64,000 bases of DNA from Apoda limacodes (GCA_946406115.1 OX291544.1:18679521-18743520), one strand, 5' to 3'; positions 46,310 through 58,880 are shown, counted from the stretch's first letter. Notes: generated from the sequence alone by a model not told the origin. Translations and numbers: made by a program.

Positions 46310-48078
46310 GCTATTCCTCTGGGAGTCGTGCTTACTGGTCGCTTGATAAAGCTGCCGAAGGGAACTTTTGCCAGTCGTCGTTACCACCACTGCGAAAGAC
46401 CGGTGGTAACAGCCCATAGTGCTAACGAGAAAGCCGATCTACTGGGCAGACTCTTTGCCTTTGATTCGAATATGAACAACGAAGGCTCTGTACCACCTAC
46501 TACACCGTGGTGGGGTAAGACCATGCCGGAAATCGGAAATTAGTCAAGTGGGTCAGACGGTATACCAGCAGTGGTGCTTAAACAGTGTGCTTCTGAGTTA
46601 TGTCCTGTACGTAAGCGCCTCTTCGTGCTTTCCTACCACACTAGGCATTTTCCGTCTTTATGAAAGACTGCGAATCTGCACCAGGTGCCTAAAAAGGGCG
46701 AAGGATTAGATCCCTCGAATTTCTGACCTATTGCTATTACCTTTCTCCTCTCCAAGGTGATGGAGCGTGTGATCACAGTGAACACACAGCTTCTAAAATA
46801 CCTAGAAAAACACGACTTGGTCAGCGACCGTTAATTTGGCTTTCGCACCGGTTACTCGACTGTTGACCTGGTGGTGAGCACTAGCCATTGAGAGTCAGGA
46901 AAGGCATTGTCTGCAGCTTGGACATTCGAACAGGTCTGTCACTGGGGTCCTTGATCGAAGTTTAGGACTAGCTTTTTGTCCGGTTGACGCATACGAGCCG
47001 TAGTTGACGGTAGTTTCTCGGATAGCATGGACATTAATGCTAGTGTCCCTCAAGGCTGGGTGCTGTCTTTTACGCTGTTTCCACTGCATATCAATGACAT
47101 GTTGGGCATTAACAACATCAGCAATGTTGCTATGCAGATTACAGTACTGGAGACGCTTATTACATGGGTCGTGCAAAAATCCCTCGTTCCGTTGTGGAGA
47201 AAAAAAAATGGAGAACTTGTGTCTAAAATCAAGACGACCCTTTTTGAGGTCTCTGACTGGGGACGGGAAAACTTGGTCGGATTCAACCCTACAAAGACAC
47301 ATTGCTGCGCCTTCACCGCTAAGAAAACCCCATTTCACTGAAGTCCCACAATTCCAGGACACACCCCTCACCATCTCCAAGAGCATTGGGATCATTGCTG
47401 TTTACATCTCCAGCGATTTTCAGTTCCGAGATCATTTCCAAGACAGGGTGAAGCTGGCGTTCAATAAACTTGGTGTACTCAATAGAGCGAAGCAGTACTT
47501 TACCTCGGGGCAAAGGTTGCTGCGTTGCGAGTCGCAAGTCTGGCTCCATATGGAGTGCCGCTACCATCTCGGCTGGTGCACCCGGATACCAGCTTGTCCC
47601 GTTTGACTCGGTTTAACGACGGGCTGTGAGAATCGTCGACGATCCCAAACTCGCAAACCGTATGGAACCCCTAAGTCTGAGAAGAGATTTGGCCTCCCTG
47701 TGTGTGTTCTAACGCTTGTACATATAATGGGGTGTGTTTTGTGAATGAGTTCGAAATGATGCCCGCACGCCTATTTTCTACCATCGCACTACTTGCCATT
47801 GGCAGGTAATTGTTCCTCACACCTTAGAACCTACATGGTCACGTACAGTGCGGTTTCAGAGAAATCCTGCCGCAAACGCGCAGGTTGGGAAATGAGCTCC
47901 CTACCAAGATTTTCTCTAAGGACTCTGTAGTCCTGTTCAGGACAGAAGTCATTAGATTTTTAAAGTGTCGGCAACGCTCAAGTGATGCCCCTGGTGTTGC
48001 AAGCGTCCATAGGCTGCGGTAACCGCTTACCATAAGGCGGACCTCAAGCTAGTTTGCTACATTAGTGGTATAAACAAA
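46310..48078 (+). mobile_element. LINE alpha, longest copy (linker, RT, thumb, 3' end)
   Basis: Plus strand across frames: SRAYWSLDKAAEGN (linker), SANEKADLLGRLFAFDSNM, IPAVVLKQC-type, 'SKVMERV' and YLEKHDLVSDR, DINASVPQGWVLSFTLFPLH (RT), FNPTKTHCCAFTAKK, SIGIIAVYISSDFQF, VKLAFNKLGVLNRAKQYFTS then GQRLL (thumb, absent from the 41010 copy), then the C-terminal WSRTVRFQRN-like block and tail to about 48078. YADD is destroyed (reads YAD-to-YADY-type change near 47130: gctatgcagattacagt). At least six frameshifts. This is the best copy for reconstructing domain order. Confidence 0.8.
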
Positions 48079-48269
48079 TAAAACTAAAAGTTTGTATGAT
48101 AACTTTTACCACTGAAAACAACTTATTCGAGAATCAAACTGGCTTCTACGAGAAGATTTTATTTTAGATAGATAATTATTTGTTGTTATACCTACTTCAG
48201 AGTTTACACTATTTTTAACTGCAAGTTTGAAGTTTGTATGTATTACTATTTTTACAATAGCGAAAAAAC

Positions 48270-48476
48270 AATGAAAATGTGTTTCTTGTATGGGGACCCC
48301 CTTTAAATTTTAACTTTTTTAACTTTTTATTATTTGTTAGATACTTCTGCTAAATAAAATCTTCTACCTATTTCGGTCTAAAAGATAGAGCCTTTTAATG
48401 GTTGGACAGACAGATAGACAGCCTAGTCATAGTAATAGGGCTTCGTTGGCACCCTCTGCGTACGGAACCCTAAAAA
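48270..48476 (+). repeat. Family A repeat, partial and diverged
   Basis: cttgtatggggaccccc near the start and gcgtacggaaccctaaaaa at the end (48459-48476), with ctacctatttcggtctaaaa between, as in 10623-10645. Confidence 0.6.
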
Positions 48477-49021
48477 GGGCAAATACTGCAAATCTCGTAC
48501 AAACTACAAATTTATAAAAAATATCGAGTGAAGATAGTAATTTGAGTCCAGAATTTAAATGGACATGCCAACCCTGCATCTCTAAAATCTGGCAACCAGG
48601 ACATGTCAACGGTTTCTTTCCTAAAGTCACTCAGAAAAATTAAGAATTTAAACTAAATTCAGTCTATTCAAACGTTATAAGGTACTGTTAGCAGTCTCAC
48701 ATTTTTTACTCTATTGCCAAAACGAAATGTTCTTAATGTTTTTAGGAACTTATAAACCCGGAATATAAATGAAACCCTGCCCGGACGCCCTCTAAACTAG
48801 GAAAAATTCGGGGAAACCCGGAGAAAACTGGACAGCGCATGTCCTAGCCAGATGTGAATGTGTCACGTCTAATAGAAAACATTCACTTTTCACTTTGTCT
48901 CTTTCCAAAGTGTTGCCAATTTTTATAAGGGCGATTGCGCAGTCCATAGGAAAGTTTACAGAACTTAAATTTATTTATAAAGAGATTACAAAATCTGAAG
49001 CCGTTTATAAACATAAGTACC

Positions 49022-49848
49022 TACAACTATCATCATCATCATCATCATCATATCAGCCCATTTACGTCCACTGCTAGACATAGGCCTCACCTAACTTTCT
49101 CCACAGCAGCGTGCGACTCTGTAACGACTCCCCGTTACCTTTACGAGGTCATCTGTCCATCTAGCGGGGGGCCGTCCCTCGCTGCGCTTTCCGGTTCGTG
49201 GTCGCCACTCGAGAACCTTCTTCCCCATCGGCCATCGGTCCTTCGAGCTATTTGGCCTGCCCATTGCCACCTCAGCTTTGCGATTCGGTGAGCTATGTCG
49301 GCGACTTTAGTTCTCCTACGGATCTCCTCATTCCTGATTCGATCACCATAGGAAAACACTTTCCATCGCCCGCTGAGCGACCTTGAGCTTTTGTATAAGG
49401 CCCATAGTTAGCGGCCACGTCTCAGTGTCGTAAGTCATCACTGGCAACACACACTGGTTGAAGACTTTTGTCTTCAACCATTGGAGTATTAAGGACAAGA
49501 AAATAGTACGCAGTTTTCCGAACGCTGCCCAACCGAGTTGGATTCGGCGATTAACCTCTTTCTCGAAATTGGACCTACCTAATCGAACAGTTTGTCCTAG
49601 GTATACGTATTCGTCAACAACTTCGAGTGTAGAGTTCCCAACAGTTATTAGAGTGGGTGCTACATGGCCATTCGACATGATTTTTGTCTTGTCCATGTTC
49701 ATCTTGAGGCCCACTCGTTGGGAAGCTCTACTGAGGCTTTCGAGCATTGTGATAAGATCCTCCATCGATTCTGCCATGACCACAATATCGTCGGCAAACC
49801 GAAGCTGGGTAATGTACTCGCCATTGACAACAACTATATTAATTATTT
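49022..49848 (-). mobile_element. RTE-type LINE, 5'-truncated, with (ATG)n 3' end
   Basis: On the minus strand: VVNGEYITQLRFADDIVVMA (RT catalytic FADD, 49845-49783), GLKMNMDKTKIMSN, YVYLGQTVRL, RIQLGWAAFGKLR, LKTKVFNQCVLPVMTYDTET (FNQCVLPVMTYG-type), KLKVAQRAMES. After a frameshift near 49345 it reads RIRNEEIRRRTKVADIAHRI, KLRWQWAGQIARRTDGRWG and DGPPLDGQM. It ends in an (atg)n run (ATC on +, 49029-49052), the usual 3' end of RTE elements. It begins just before FADD. Two lesions only, so relatively young. Confidence 0.85.
49029..49052. repeat. (ATC)n microsatellite forming the RTE 3' tail
   Basis: Eight trinucleotide units at the end of the minus-strand RTE copy. Confidence 0.9.
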
Positions 49849-50144
49849 AATTTTTTTGAAATTACAATGAACATAAGATATATAATAAAAATTAAAATAA
49901 AAATACAACTAAAATTATGTTATAAAAGAATATCTCCTCCAGTGTACGGCCCTGTGGCATGGTGGCCATAATACTGGCGGCATTTCCTCGCTGGATTGCT
50001 ATGCTAAGCCTATCAATTCAAATTCACCAGAACTTTGCACGAGCCTTTTCGATAAATCCTTAAGAAAGGTTTTGGTATCAGAAGACCATGGGCACAAAGA
50101 CTCTACAGCAAGTGCAACAAGATGTTAATTATCTATACATATAA

Positions 50145-50590
50145 AATGCTTTGTCCTGAATGACTGACGGATCAACGCACAGCCTAAACCGCTGATCGTA
50201 GAGACCTGAAACTTGGAAGGTTTGTTGTTTGTATGACTAAGGCATCCGATAAGAAAGGATTTTCCGGAATTTTACCCCTAAGGGGGTGAAAAAGGGGGGC
50301 AAATTTTGTATGGGACAACGTGATTCCTTGATCCAATCTGCTTCAAATTTTGTATAAACCTTTTTTAACAGAATTGATGGAAGACGTGTTTCGTATTTTA
50401 TTGAAATTCATCCCCTAACGGGGTTAAAAAGGGGTAGAAAGTTATTTGGCGGTTATTTGCTTCGAAGATGATATCAATACTCCTTAGTGCTTTTGATTTA
50501 AATTACATGTTATTTTGACACATGTTTGAAAACTCAATTTGATTTTATTAAAAAAGGTTGAACTTAGTTAAAAACATAAACAACTTCATA
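50145..50590 (+). repeat. Family Y repeat
   Basis: From gctttgtcctgaatgactga through ggatcaacgcacagcctaaa, cccctaagggggtgaaaaag and gttatttggcggttatttgc to taaaaacataaacaacttca. It is the inverted counterpart of 39105-39590. Confidence 0.7.
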
Positions 50591-51209
50591 GTCCAGTCAA
50601 ATTATAAAATGAAAAAATATTTTTTGGTAGAGTTTTGAATTTTGGTGTACAAGTTCATTAAGACATCCCGTTGTGGATACTAAAATTCCCCATCGATACC
50701 TGTTGCGCTCGCGCCGCCATATTGAAAAAAAGATACTCTTTTTCAATTTTTTGCTTATATCTCGGCAACAATTATTAATACGATAAAATCGTGTATGCAA
50801 AAACTGTAACTTATTAAATTTCCAATAAAAAGGTAAGATATATTATTTATGTATCTCTAATACTATAGTTGTAACCCGACATTGAAAAGTTTTTTTTATA
50901 TTTTTGCAATCGATATACAGTTTTGTTTCTGTTTACTCCAAAAATGTTCGTATATATCTTTAAAAACTTATTCTATGCCACTACCTAGAGATAGAAAGAC
51001 CAACAGAGATATAGAGAAAGAGAGAGAAGGGGAGAGATAATTCATGATATGTATAGCTAGCAGGGCGGAGCCCGTTTGGTGAGTAAAAATAGCCAATAGG
51101 CTAGACCGACCAGCCATCAGCCGATCATCATCGCGTCTGATTCCGATAAAAGACCACCTATCCTGAGTAAAACAAAGGCAAAGTTATCGACAGACTGGTA
51201 AACAAACTC

Positions 51210-51546
51210 AATTTTAACATTATGACTGCTACTAACTACGCCGTTTATGACTACCATAGGCTGGACGGACTCAACATAGCGTTTCTTCAGAACAAAAGCC
51301 TAAGTTTGCGCTCGATAGAAGTACTGGATGAACTTTGTTCTAGCAATATCTTGGTTATTATGTCCCTTGGACCCCAGGTGTACGAAGCTACTGTGACAGA
51401 CTTTAGTAAACTGGGACAAATTCAAGAAAGCTCTCAAAATATTTAGCCTACCACAGCTAGATCACATTCCTGTTCTCATTAGATCTCTAATATTGATGTG
51501 GTCATCGAATTTGTCACTCGTAAGCTACTATTAGCCAGTGCATAAA
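51210..51546 (+). mobile_element. LINE endonuclease fragment (internally deleted)
   Basis: The frame 51222-51446 reads NYAVYDYHRLDGLN, then EVLDELCSSNILVIMSLGPQ and VYEATVTDFSKLGQIQES. The first part resembles the 'nY.vyR.DRl.grgGG' endonuclease block and the second the 'vldeldSDHlPVll.lg' end of the domain in jockey/R1-group LINEs. The middle of the endonuclease is missing, and the SDH catalytic motif is replaced by SSN. Confidence 0.6.
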
Positions 51547-51599
51547 ATAAAAACCAGTTAAGAGCCATCTCAGTGTATGTGGAATGGCTTATAAATGTA

Positions 51600-51775
51600 A
51601 CAGCTTAAAAACGGTTGTGTTAGTATTTATTGAACGCTTTTGCCACGTCGAAAATTGGCGCTCTTATGGATATAAACGTGCTCCGTGAAATCTGTGATGC
51701 AGTGCCCTTGTTTTGTTGCCCAAAATCCAAAACAACTTTGGTGAGGAGGTCTATACTTAGTGTCTATGAAATAAC
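51600..51775 (-). mobile_element. LINE RT fragment, opposite strand to its neighbour
   Basis: The minus strand reads ASQISRSTFISIRAPIFDVA then KAFNKY, the 'lDvaKAFDkvWh' RT block. It lies head-on to the plus-strand endonuclease fragment, as after inversion or twin-priming insertion. Between 51780 and 52515 no gene was recognised; 52250-52310 is a pyrimidine-rich run. Confidence 0.5.
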
Positions 51776-52705
51776 GTAACCGTGGTAGTAGTAACCGCTA
51801 ATAAAGTTTACTCAAAGGTAAACTAAATTATCTATATGACGAGGGCTTAGGACATTTTTACTTTAACTACGTCGCAAAAAAAATGTAGTTCGACCTCGGC
51901 CCGTTATATTACTTATTAATATAATAATCAGGGGTAAGCTTAATTTTGATAGTCTGCAAAACTTCGTCTGCAATGACAGGAGGTAGAGAGGTAAGCTAGA
52001 GTAAGGTAATTGGTGTCTACTAGTTTAGTGCTAAGCAAGCATTACGACTCTAAGTTTTTACAAAGCAGTCTCTCTTTTATTCGTCGTCGCAGGGATTAAT
52101 TTAGTCTTTGGAAGGAAGGCATGGCGCTCAGAGTGTCGACTTCAATAGCTTTATAGCTCCAGTTAGTGGTATTTATTCCCACCAAGTGGCCCCAAAACAC
52201 ATTCCGACCCAGCCATACACATCATGTCACATAATGCATTTGCCTCTTGGGACCCCTCCCTTTTTCTCTCTTTCTCACCCTCTCATCTCTTTTTCTCTTG
52301 GTAGTTTCGCAGAATAAATCTTAAAAATATATTTTAACCCTTTTGTAGTAAATATAAAACAAACGGAATATCGGCAGCAAATAATAAATAATTTTCCATT
52401 TTAACGCCGTATTACACCTAAAATACCAGAGATACAATAGTAATATATATGAGATTTTTTATAGGATATTTAAAAATCTATAGTTTTTACATACACATTT
52501 TTTCCGTATCAGCAATAATTGCCGAAACATAAGCAAAAAACTAAAAAAGGCTATCTTTTTTCTAAGATGGCGGCGCTAGCGCAACAGCTATCGGTGGGGA
52601 CTTTTAGTATGTTCAACGGGAGGTCTTAATGAACAAATTCACAAAAATTCAAAACTCTACCAATTAATGTTTTTTTATTCTAAAAATGTATCTTATTTGA
52701 CTGTA

Positions 52706-53180
52706 AATACTCTTTAAAATTGGAATCTCTCGAATGTCACCGTACTGACGGATCAACGCACAGCCTAAACTGCTGATCGTAGAAACCTAAAACTTGGAGG
52801 GTATGTTCTTTGTATGACGTAGGCATCCAATAAGATTAGGATTTACTGAAAGGCTCAAGTGCGAGTCGGATTCGCGCAATAAGGGTAAACCGATTGTAAT
52901 GAAATTTTGGTAAGTTGTTATACACACGCCGGGGAATGTTTCTGAGAAAGAAAAAAAGGGTCCAGTGCGAGTGAGACACGGTCAAGTGCGAGTTGGACTC
53001 GCGTAAAAAGGGTAAACCGATTGTAATGAAATTTTGGTAAGTTGTTATGCACACGCCGGGGAAGGTTTCTGAGAAAGAAAAGAAGGGTTTGAATTAAATT
53101 ACATTTTATTTTGACACATGATTGACAACTCAATTAGATTTCATTCAAAAAATGTTAAACTCACTCAAAAACATAAGCAA
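52706..53180 (+). repeat. Composite of family Y pieces around a tandem family D core
   Basis: Order: inverted outer block of Y (52706-52740), Y start (52744-52850, ctgacggatcaacgcacagc), two tandem ~125-bp family D units (52855-53090, each with aaaccgattgtaatgaaatt and cgccggggaa), then Y end (53091-53180, gacacatgattgacaactca). The family D core appears to have replaced the middle of Y. Confidence 0.6.
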
Positions 53181-53194
53181 ATCTTCTTCTATAC

Positions 53195-53460
53195 TATATA
53201 TATAATATTATAAAGCTGAAGAGTTTGTTTGTTTGTTTGTTTGAACCGGCTTATCTCAGGAACTACAGGTCCGATTTGAAAAAAATCATTCAGTGTTAGA
53301 TATCCTTTGTATCGAGGAAGGCTATTATAGGCTAACAATCATTACGCTAAGATCAACAGGAGCGGAGTACCAATGAAAAATATTTCAAAATCGGGGTTTG
53401 TTTTCCTTTTGAGAGGTTCCGCTGCGTGCGCTGCGTAAACGGTTAAAGTTTAGCAAAAAT
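53195..53460 (+). repeat. Interspersed repeat related to family B
   Basis: tatattataaagctgaagag then tttgtttgtttgtttgaacc, aggaactacaggtccgattt and gaggttccgctgcgtg. This is the same architecture as family B (target-like cta...tataaag start, 'ccgatttgaaaaaatc'), but a different subfamily. Confidence 0.55.
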
Positions 53461-53689
53461 CATGTATGACAGAATTGTTTCCCTTTAAAAGTTCTAAAAA
53501 AAAGTTGCGCGACAGAATATGTCTATCTTCTAAGGTTGGCTCACTATGAACTTTTTTATGCTAACCAAATTTGTTCTGAAATAATGCATTATTTGCGACG
53601 TTGTTTTATAATATCACTAATATCATAAGTATCATTCCTAAGAAAACGACAGATAGCGCCACAACCGAACAATTCTCGGTAGTTTAGAA

Positions 53690-53951
53690 CTGAAATGGTC
53701 GCGTACAGTGCGGTTTCAGAGAAACTTTCTCCCGCGAACGCTTGGGTTGTGGAATGAGCTCCCTGCCAAGGTTTTCTCTAAGGACAACAGTATAGGTTCT
53801 TCAAGAAAGAAGTTGTTGGATTTTTGAAGGGTCGGCAACGCGCGAGTGATACTTCTGGTGTTGCAAGCGTCCATAGGCTACGGTGACCGCTTACCATCAG
53901 GCGGACCGTGCGCTTGTTTGCCACCTTAGTGGTATAAAAAAAAAAAAAAAC
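53690..53951 (+). mobile_element. LINE alpha 3' end, 5'-truncated
   Basis: gaaatggtcgcgtacagtgc to the end of the coding region (53880) and the 3' tail gccaccttagtggtataaaa with a 15-nt poly-A. Nearly identical to 41745-41998; one deletion near 53790 breaks the frame. Confidence 0.8.
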
Positions 53952-56494
53952 AATGCAACACGATATTAAAAATATGTTTAATGCTCTCATGGACTTATTC
54001 ATTAACTCACTCAAAAGAGTAGGTACGCTAAATTAAAAGAAAGAAACCTACGTTACATTACAACCGTATATTTGACTGCCAGGCTACTTTAGATTGCTTC
54101 TTCTTCCTCATTCAAAACTATAAAGTAAAAATATTGGGAGTTCAAATAATGTAACAGTGAGTATCAAAACAAAACAGTGTTCAATGAAAGCAGACAGACT
54201 CTTTTATTTTCTGTCTGTGCCCTGCCTCCTGGAAATGCGTCGCGACAGAACCATTAATCTATTTTCGACCACTACGTCTCATGATGAAAGAAAATTGTAA
54301 GGACTGGTTTTTTTGTTCTTATGCAGTTGGTCCAGTTGCAGTCATACAAGTAAAGAGGTCATAATTTCACCAATGTTACCAACATTATAGGTAATAGCAG
54401 ATAATTCAGCCAATATGATTAGGTGGACCTACGGATCGGGGTGGACAGAGAGATGTCCCATCTAGACCGGCCAAATCATCTAATTTGCGTAGAAACCACA
54501 GATTTATTTGCTGGTTTCCACCTCCTTTGGCTAGCCAAAGTGGGTTAGGGTTTTGTTTTCGCTAATAAGTCAAAAACGTGTCACGATTGTGTGAAGAGCT
54601 AATGAATGTATGAAACAACGAAAACACCCGTCATTTCCCAGTTCGTTCAACCAAGTCTTATATTTCACAGTTTGTCACCGTCAGGAATTATCAAAGGGCC
54701 CATATTATTCCGGCCCTGATTTTTCACGTAACATGTAATTTGTTCTTACAATAGTTTGAGAGGTTTATTCGACCAGGTTCTTGAAATAGCTGTGTTGTCT
54801 GACTAAATCTGACCTCTACAGGAAGATCCATAGGTACGGAATAGAATCTGAAGTCAATAGCTTCCGCGGTTACTGAGATAATTCACCCCAGTGGATTTTC
54901 CTTTGTAATCTTTTTTGTGTGGAACCTTAAAATAGTGACAGCCCTAATGTTAAAAGAAAGGATGTCGCGATAATGCGTGATTGTTGATTGCAATATGCAC
55001 TTAGTTTGCATTGCTATATCAATGAAGGAGAGAATTCACGTACGTGCCATACAAACTTCAAGAAAAAAAGTAAGGAAGGGTTTTTCTTTCTTTTAATGCT
55101 ATCTTTATTAGTGCCAATGGAGCCCTATAACTAAACTGTTTGTCTGTCCGTGTAACATTTAATGGGCTCCACCTTTTAGATCGATATAGGTAGAAGCCTG
55201 AATTATATTCATTATCGGTGATAATGTAGTGAATTAGTTAACAATTATACAAATAGTAAAAATTTAACGGATGTTTCCATACAACCAACATGTTTTTGTA
55301 GTTTTTACTTTATGGTTATACATTTTAAGTTTAAGTGATAACAGTGTATGTTCTATAGTCAAACGACAGGTAATAAAAACTCGTGCAGTCCTAGGTCAGA
55401 TACGGAACCGGGTTAGTGCGCGAATCCTATTCTCATCTTGTCGCTTTTTATTATTATTTTTTATTATTCAAATAAATTTAAATTAAATTAACATAACTAT
55501 TATGGTTAATAAACTATGAGGTCGGAAGGAACAGACACACATCGTAGACTAGGTAGTTTTTTGGTAGCCTTGAAGTAGGTACCTACGTAAGCCCAAAAAT
55601 AAAAATCGGTTTGGCAGCAAGTACCGTACAAGCAACTTCTCTTGGGAATTTTTATTTTTTAATGTTCCGATAAAAAATTAACCGCTGGACCGATTTTTTT
55701 CAGACTCTTTTCAGATCTAAGTCATGACGTGGCGTATCGATTGATATGGTCATCAAACAATTCGGTCCAGTAGTTTTTGAGAAAACCGAGCAGAAAAAAA
55801 GTACACCTATATACACACACACACACACACACAGTGTCATCACTCTAAAAATGATGAAACGTAAAGAAAACACAAAAATATCGATTACGATTTTCAGACC
55901 TATTACAATAACTTCCCAAGAGAAGTTAATAATTAGTGTCGGTTAAGTAATTAGCTGTAGGTACTTACCTACATTGTTTTTTTTTGGCACTTTTGTATTT
56001 GCCGTATTCATGTAAAAAGTTAAATGATTAATTTTAAATTTTCCCTGGTACTTAACGTTTTGTGTTTCAGACCAACGCTGAGAAGGAAATATTTTGACTA
56101 ATCTTGATTTATGTCTGTTTGTATGGAAATATATGCAAGACGACAACAATTTGACAACATCCGGTTTTCTCACATATTCTTGACGACAGATCACAAGACA
56201 AGGGGAGCAATTTTTTTAACTGAATAATTTTTAAACGCGACGGATGCACTGGTAAAGACAAAAAATTTAAGGGTTACCAAGAACTTTTTGATGTAAGAAG
56301 TTTGAGTACATATACCTTCCAAAATAAGATTAAAAGCGATAGATAAAGGAATCTAAGTAACTCAAATCTATACAAGTCACTAACTTTAAACAGTATTATT
56401 TTAATTAGTTATCAATAGTGAACGCTGCAGGACTATCAAACTAAGTATTACCTAGGTCAATTACACTAGGCAGGTGCATGGAAACGTAGACAGA
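53952..56494. other. Mostly AT-rich sequence, no gene recognised
   Basis: A (CA)n run of ~18 bp is at 55815-55833. A family A-like piece is at 55120-55210 (gagccctataac ... tagatcgatataggtagaag). A strong acceptor-like tttgtgtttcag at 56059-56071 is followed by only 8-9 open codons. The frames at 55271-55486 and 55943-56194 are unrecognised. Confidence 0.5.
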
Positions 56495-56880
56495 CACTGA
56501 CAGTCAGCCTAATCCACAAATAAAAAGTCGCCCAGCGAGCTGTGAATAGGACTATGCTCGGAGTAGCTTTGAATCATACGATCAGAAATACAGAGATTCG
56601 ACTAAGATCTAAAGCCACCGGTCACCGATATAGTCCCCAGAATAAGCAAGCTGAAGTGGCACTGGGCAGGTCATATTTGTCACACAACTGATGGCATTTG
56701 AGGCAGCCGAGTCTTAGACTGAGAACCCCGGATCGGTGGGCGCAGCGAGGGTATCCTCCAGCCTCTTGGACCAATGACCTGAATAAAGTAGCCAGAATTG
56801 GCTGGATAAGAAAGGCGGAGGACCGAGTTTGTTGGTTCATTGGGAAAGGCTTATGTCAAACAGGCTGATTGATTGATTGT
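56495..56880 (+). mobile_element. RTE-type LINE ORF2 C-terminal remnant
   Basis: The plus strand across frames reads KVAQRAVNRTMLGV-like, NHTIRNTEIRLRSK, QAEVALGRSYLSHN, DRWAQRGYPPAS, WTNDLNKVARIGWIRKAEDR then VCWFIGKGLCQTG. This follows the RTE C-terminus 'rAmerkmLGvslrD.irneeir..t...d' and 'RWtDDl.kvag..WmrvAqdR..W..l.eaf.q'. It is older than the 49022 copy. Confidence 0.7.
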
Positions 56881-57579
56881 CTGTTTATTACACCAATCTA
56901 AAGATTTGGTCATTAATGAAGCAAAATTAAATATGTAATAGGGGATTTCAAAAGGCCATTTTAATTGGGATTGAATTGTACTCGACTCGGAAACTAAGTT
57001 GGCATTGTCGCAAATTAGTCAGCTATTCTACTCTATGCTTCGAGTCACATTTTAGTATTATTGACGCAAGATGCTATCGGAGCGGCACATAGGGGGAATT
57101 TTGAGATTCATGGGCCGTTATTCTAATTTAAACATATCTTGAATCTGTAATAATTTCCTAATATGTGAATCCGAAAATCCGAAAAAAGGGTTTATTGCTT
57201 TTCAATCCCTGAATTACTCAACCAGAAAAACGTCCGGTTTCTCGAGTTCCCGCGTAATAATTTGTACCTGCTTGGTATTTTTATTTAAAAAATGCGTCTA
57301 TACAAAAATATTACTATGTATAGGTAAACGTAAAAGTAAAACCCTATCTAAATATTTTTTTTTTCCAAGTCGTTTGTTCCGTTTTCGAAATATGCAAATA
57401 TATAATTAAGATTTGCTTTTTTTTTAATATACAAGACTAGCTTTTGCCCGCCGTTTCACCCGCCCTCAATTCATTTATCACACAAAAAGTATACCGGGTC
57501 AATGTGGAGTGGGATTTTTAGTAGAAAAATACCTAAAGAAGAGCATAATTTCTTTTAAAAGGTATATATATAGAAGCGA

Positions 57580-58880
57580 CGCTAGATATAAGCTTACCAA
57601 ACAATAACGTGCTGTCCTTCATCCAAGTCTATGCATCCACTGGAAATTGCAAGGATGACGAGCTAGATACATTTTACAATATTCTAGAAACAGCTATGAA
57701 AGCAGCAAACACAAAAAAAATGATAGTCATGGGCGATTTTGATACCCAGATCAAGACATCACTGCAAGGAGAAAAACTAACATTTGGCATGTACCTATAC
57801 AAAAGGCAAAAGGTCAAAACACGGTCAGAGACTAACAGAATTTGCTTTAGAAAACAACTTAAAATTTACTAATAGCATGTTGAAAATAAGTAAAAAACAA
57901 AAAATAAACCTGGCAACCAAACGGTTTATATCACAATGAAATTGATTATGTACTTGCAACCCACAACTTGGAAGTACATCACTTTAATTTAATTCCAAAA
58001 TTTTATTTTATTACAGATCACAGAATGGTCAGATGCAAAATACACATAAAAATTACAAATACAAGGAAGTTCATTAAAAACCGCAAAAAAAAATTACTGG
58101 AGACATACCAACACTAACTAAAGAGAGTGGAAGACAATAGGAAGAAAGGTTTACGGCTACGCTGGAAAAACATTAGACATACAAACACAATAAAATAATT
58201 TTGAAGAAGTCTGTAAATACAAATACCTAAAAACAAAGAAAAATCTCAAAGATGAAAGAAATCCCACAAACAGAAAGAAAACAACTATATTGCGTAATCA
58301 AAAGAACCAGAGAAATCAAAAATAAAATAACTCGAATAAGTTATCAAATTAATTGAGAAATTTCAAAAAATAGAAAGGCGGTCAGGTATAGAACTTTTGA
58401 ATAATATTATATAAGTAAATCAGGAGCTGTGAAAAAAGCGTAGAAGGAACTCCAATCATCTTCGAAATCGACATCAAATGTAACGGATAGAGCAGGAAAA
58501 AAAATAACAAAGCGACTAGACATAATAAAAGAGGCTACAGAATTTTATCAACAACTGTACTCTAGACAATCAACATCAAAATTAAATGAATTTATTTTGA
58601 AAAAACAAAGAGTGTAGAGGCAGTACCTTCAGTACTACTTTTGGAGATAGAGTATTCAATTAAAGCACAAGAAAACGACAAATCGCCTAAGGATGACAGA
58701 ATAACGAACGAACTACTAAAATCTATGTCGGTACCTCTACTGAGACCTTTACAAAAAGAACAACTCCAAGTCAGTGGTCCAGATCTTCAACAATTCTACT
58801 ATATAAAAAAAAGATGACAGAGCTAACCTAAACAACTGCAGGCCAATTAGTCTAATGAGCAACGTATATAGTTCCCGTAG
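57580..58880 (+). mobile_element. RTE-type LINE, decayed endonuclease to RT start
   Basis: The frame 57609-57872 reads LSFIQVYASTGNCKDDELDT, FYNILETAMK and KKMIVMGDFDTQI. This is the apurinic-endonuclease core 'iqvYAPT...e.FY..l......iimGDFNakiG' with the catalytic Asn changed to Asp. Then LTEFALENNLKFTNSM-like, IKKR-type linker and, near 58780-58870, out-of-frame pieces of 'TtILLyKKGDr.nlnNYRPIsLmsniYK'. Many stops. A repeat entry sequence (aagactagcttttgcccgc) lies just upstream at 57432. Confidence 0.7.

Larger units (their letters stand above)
50615..52690. repeat. Inverted pair of a ~170-bp repeat (50615-50790 and 52515-52685)
   Basis: tagagttttgaattttggtg and gcgccgccatattgaaaaaa at 50628-50736 are mirrored by tttttctaagatggcggcgc and aattcaaaactctacca at 52556-52663. 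The 1.7 kb between them holds LINE scraps. The two halves may be the arms of one element or two opposite insertions of one family. Confidence 0.6.

Noticed and set aside
56059..56110. Terminal exon after a strong acceptor
   Set aside because: Only 8-9 codons are open in any frame and no upstream exon was identified.
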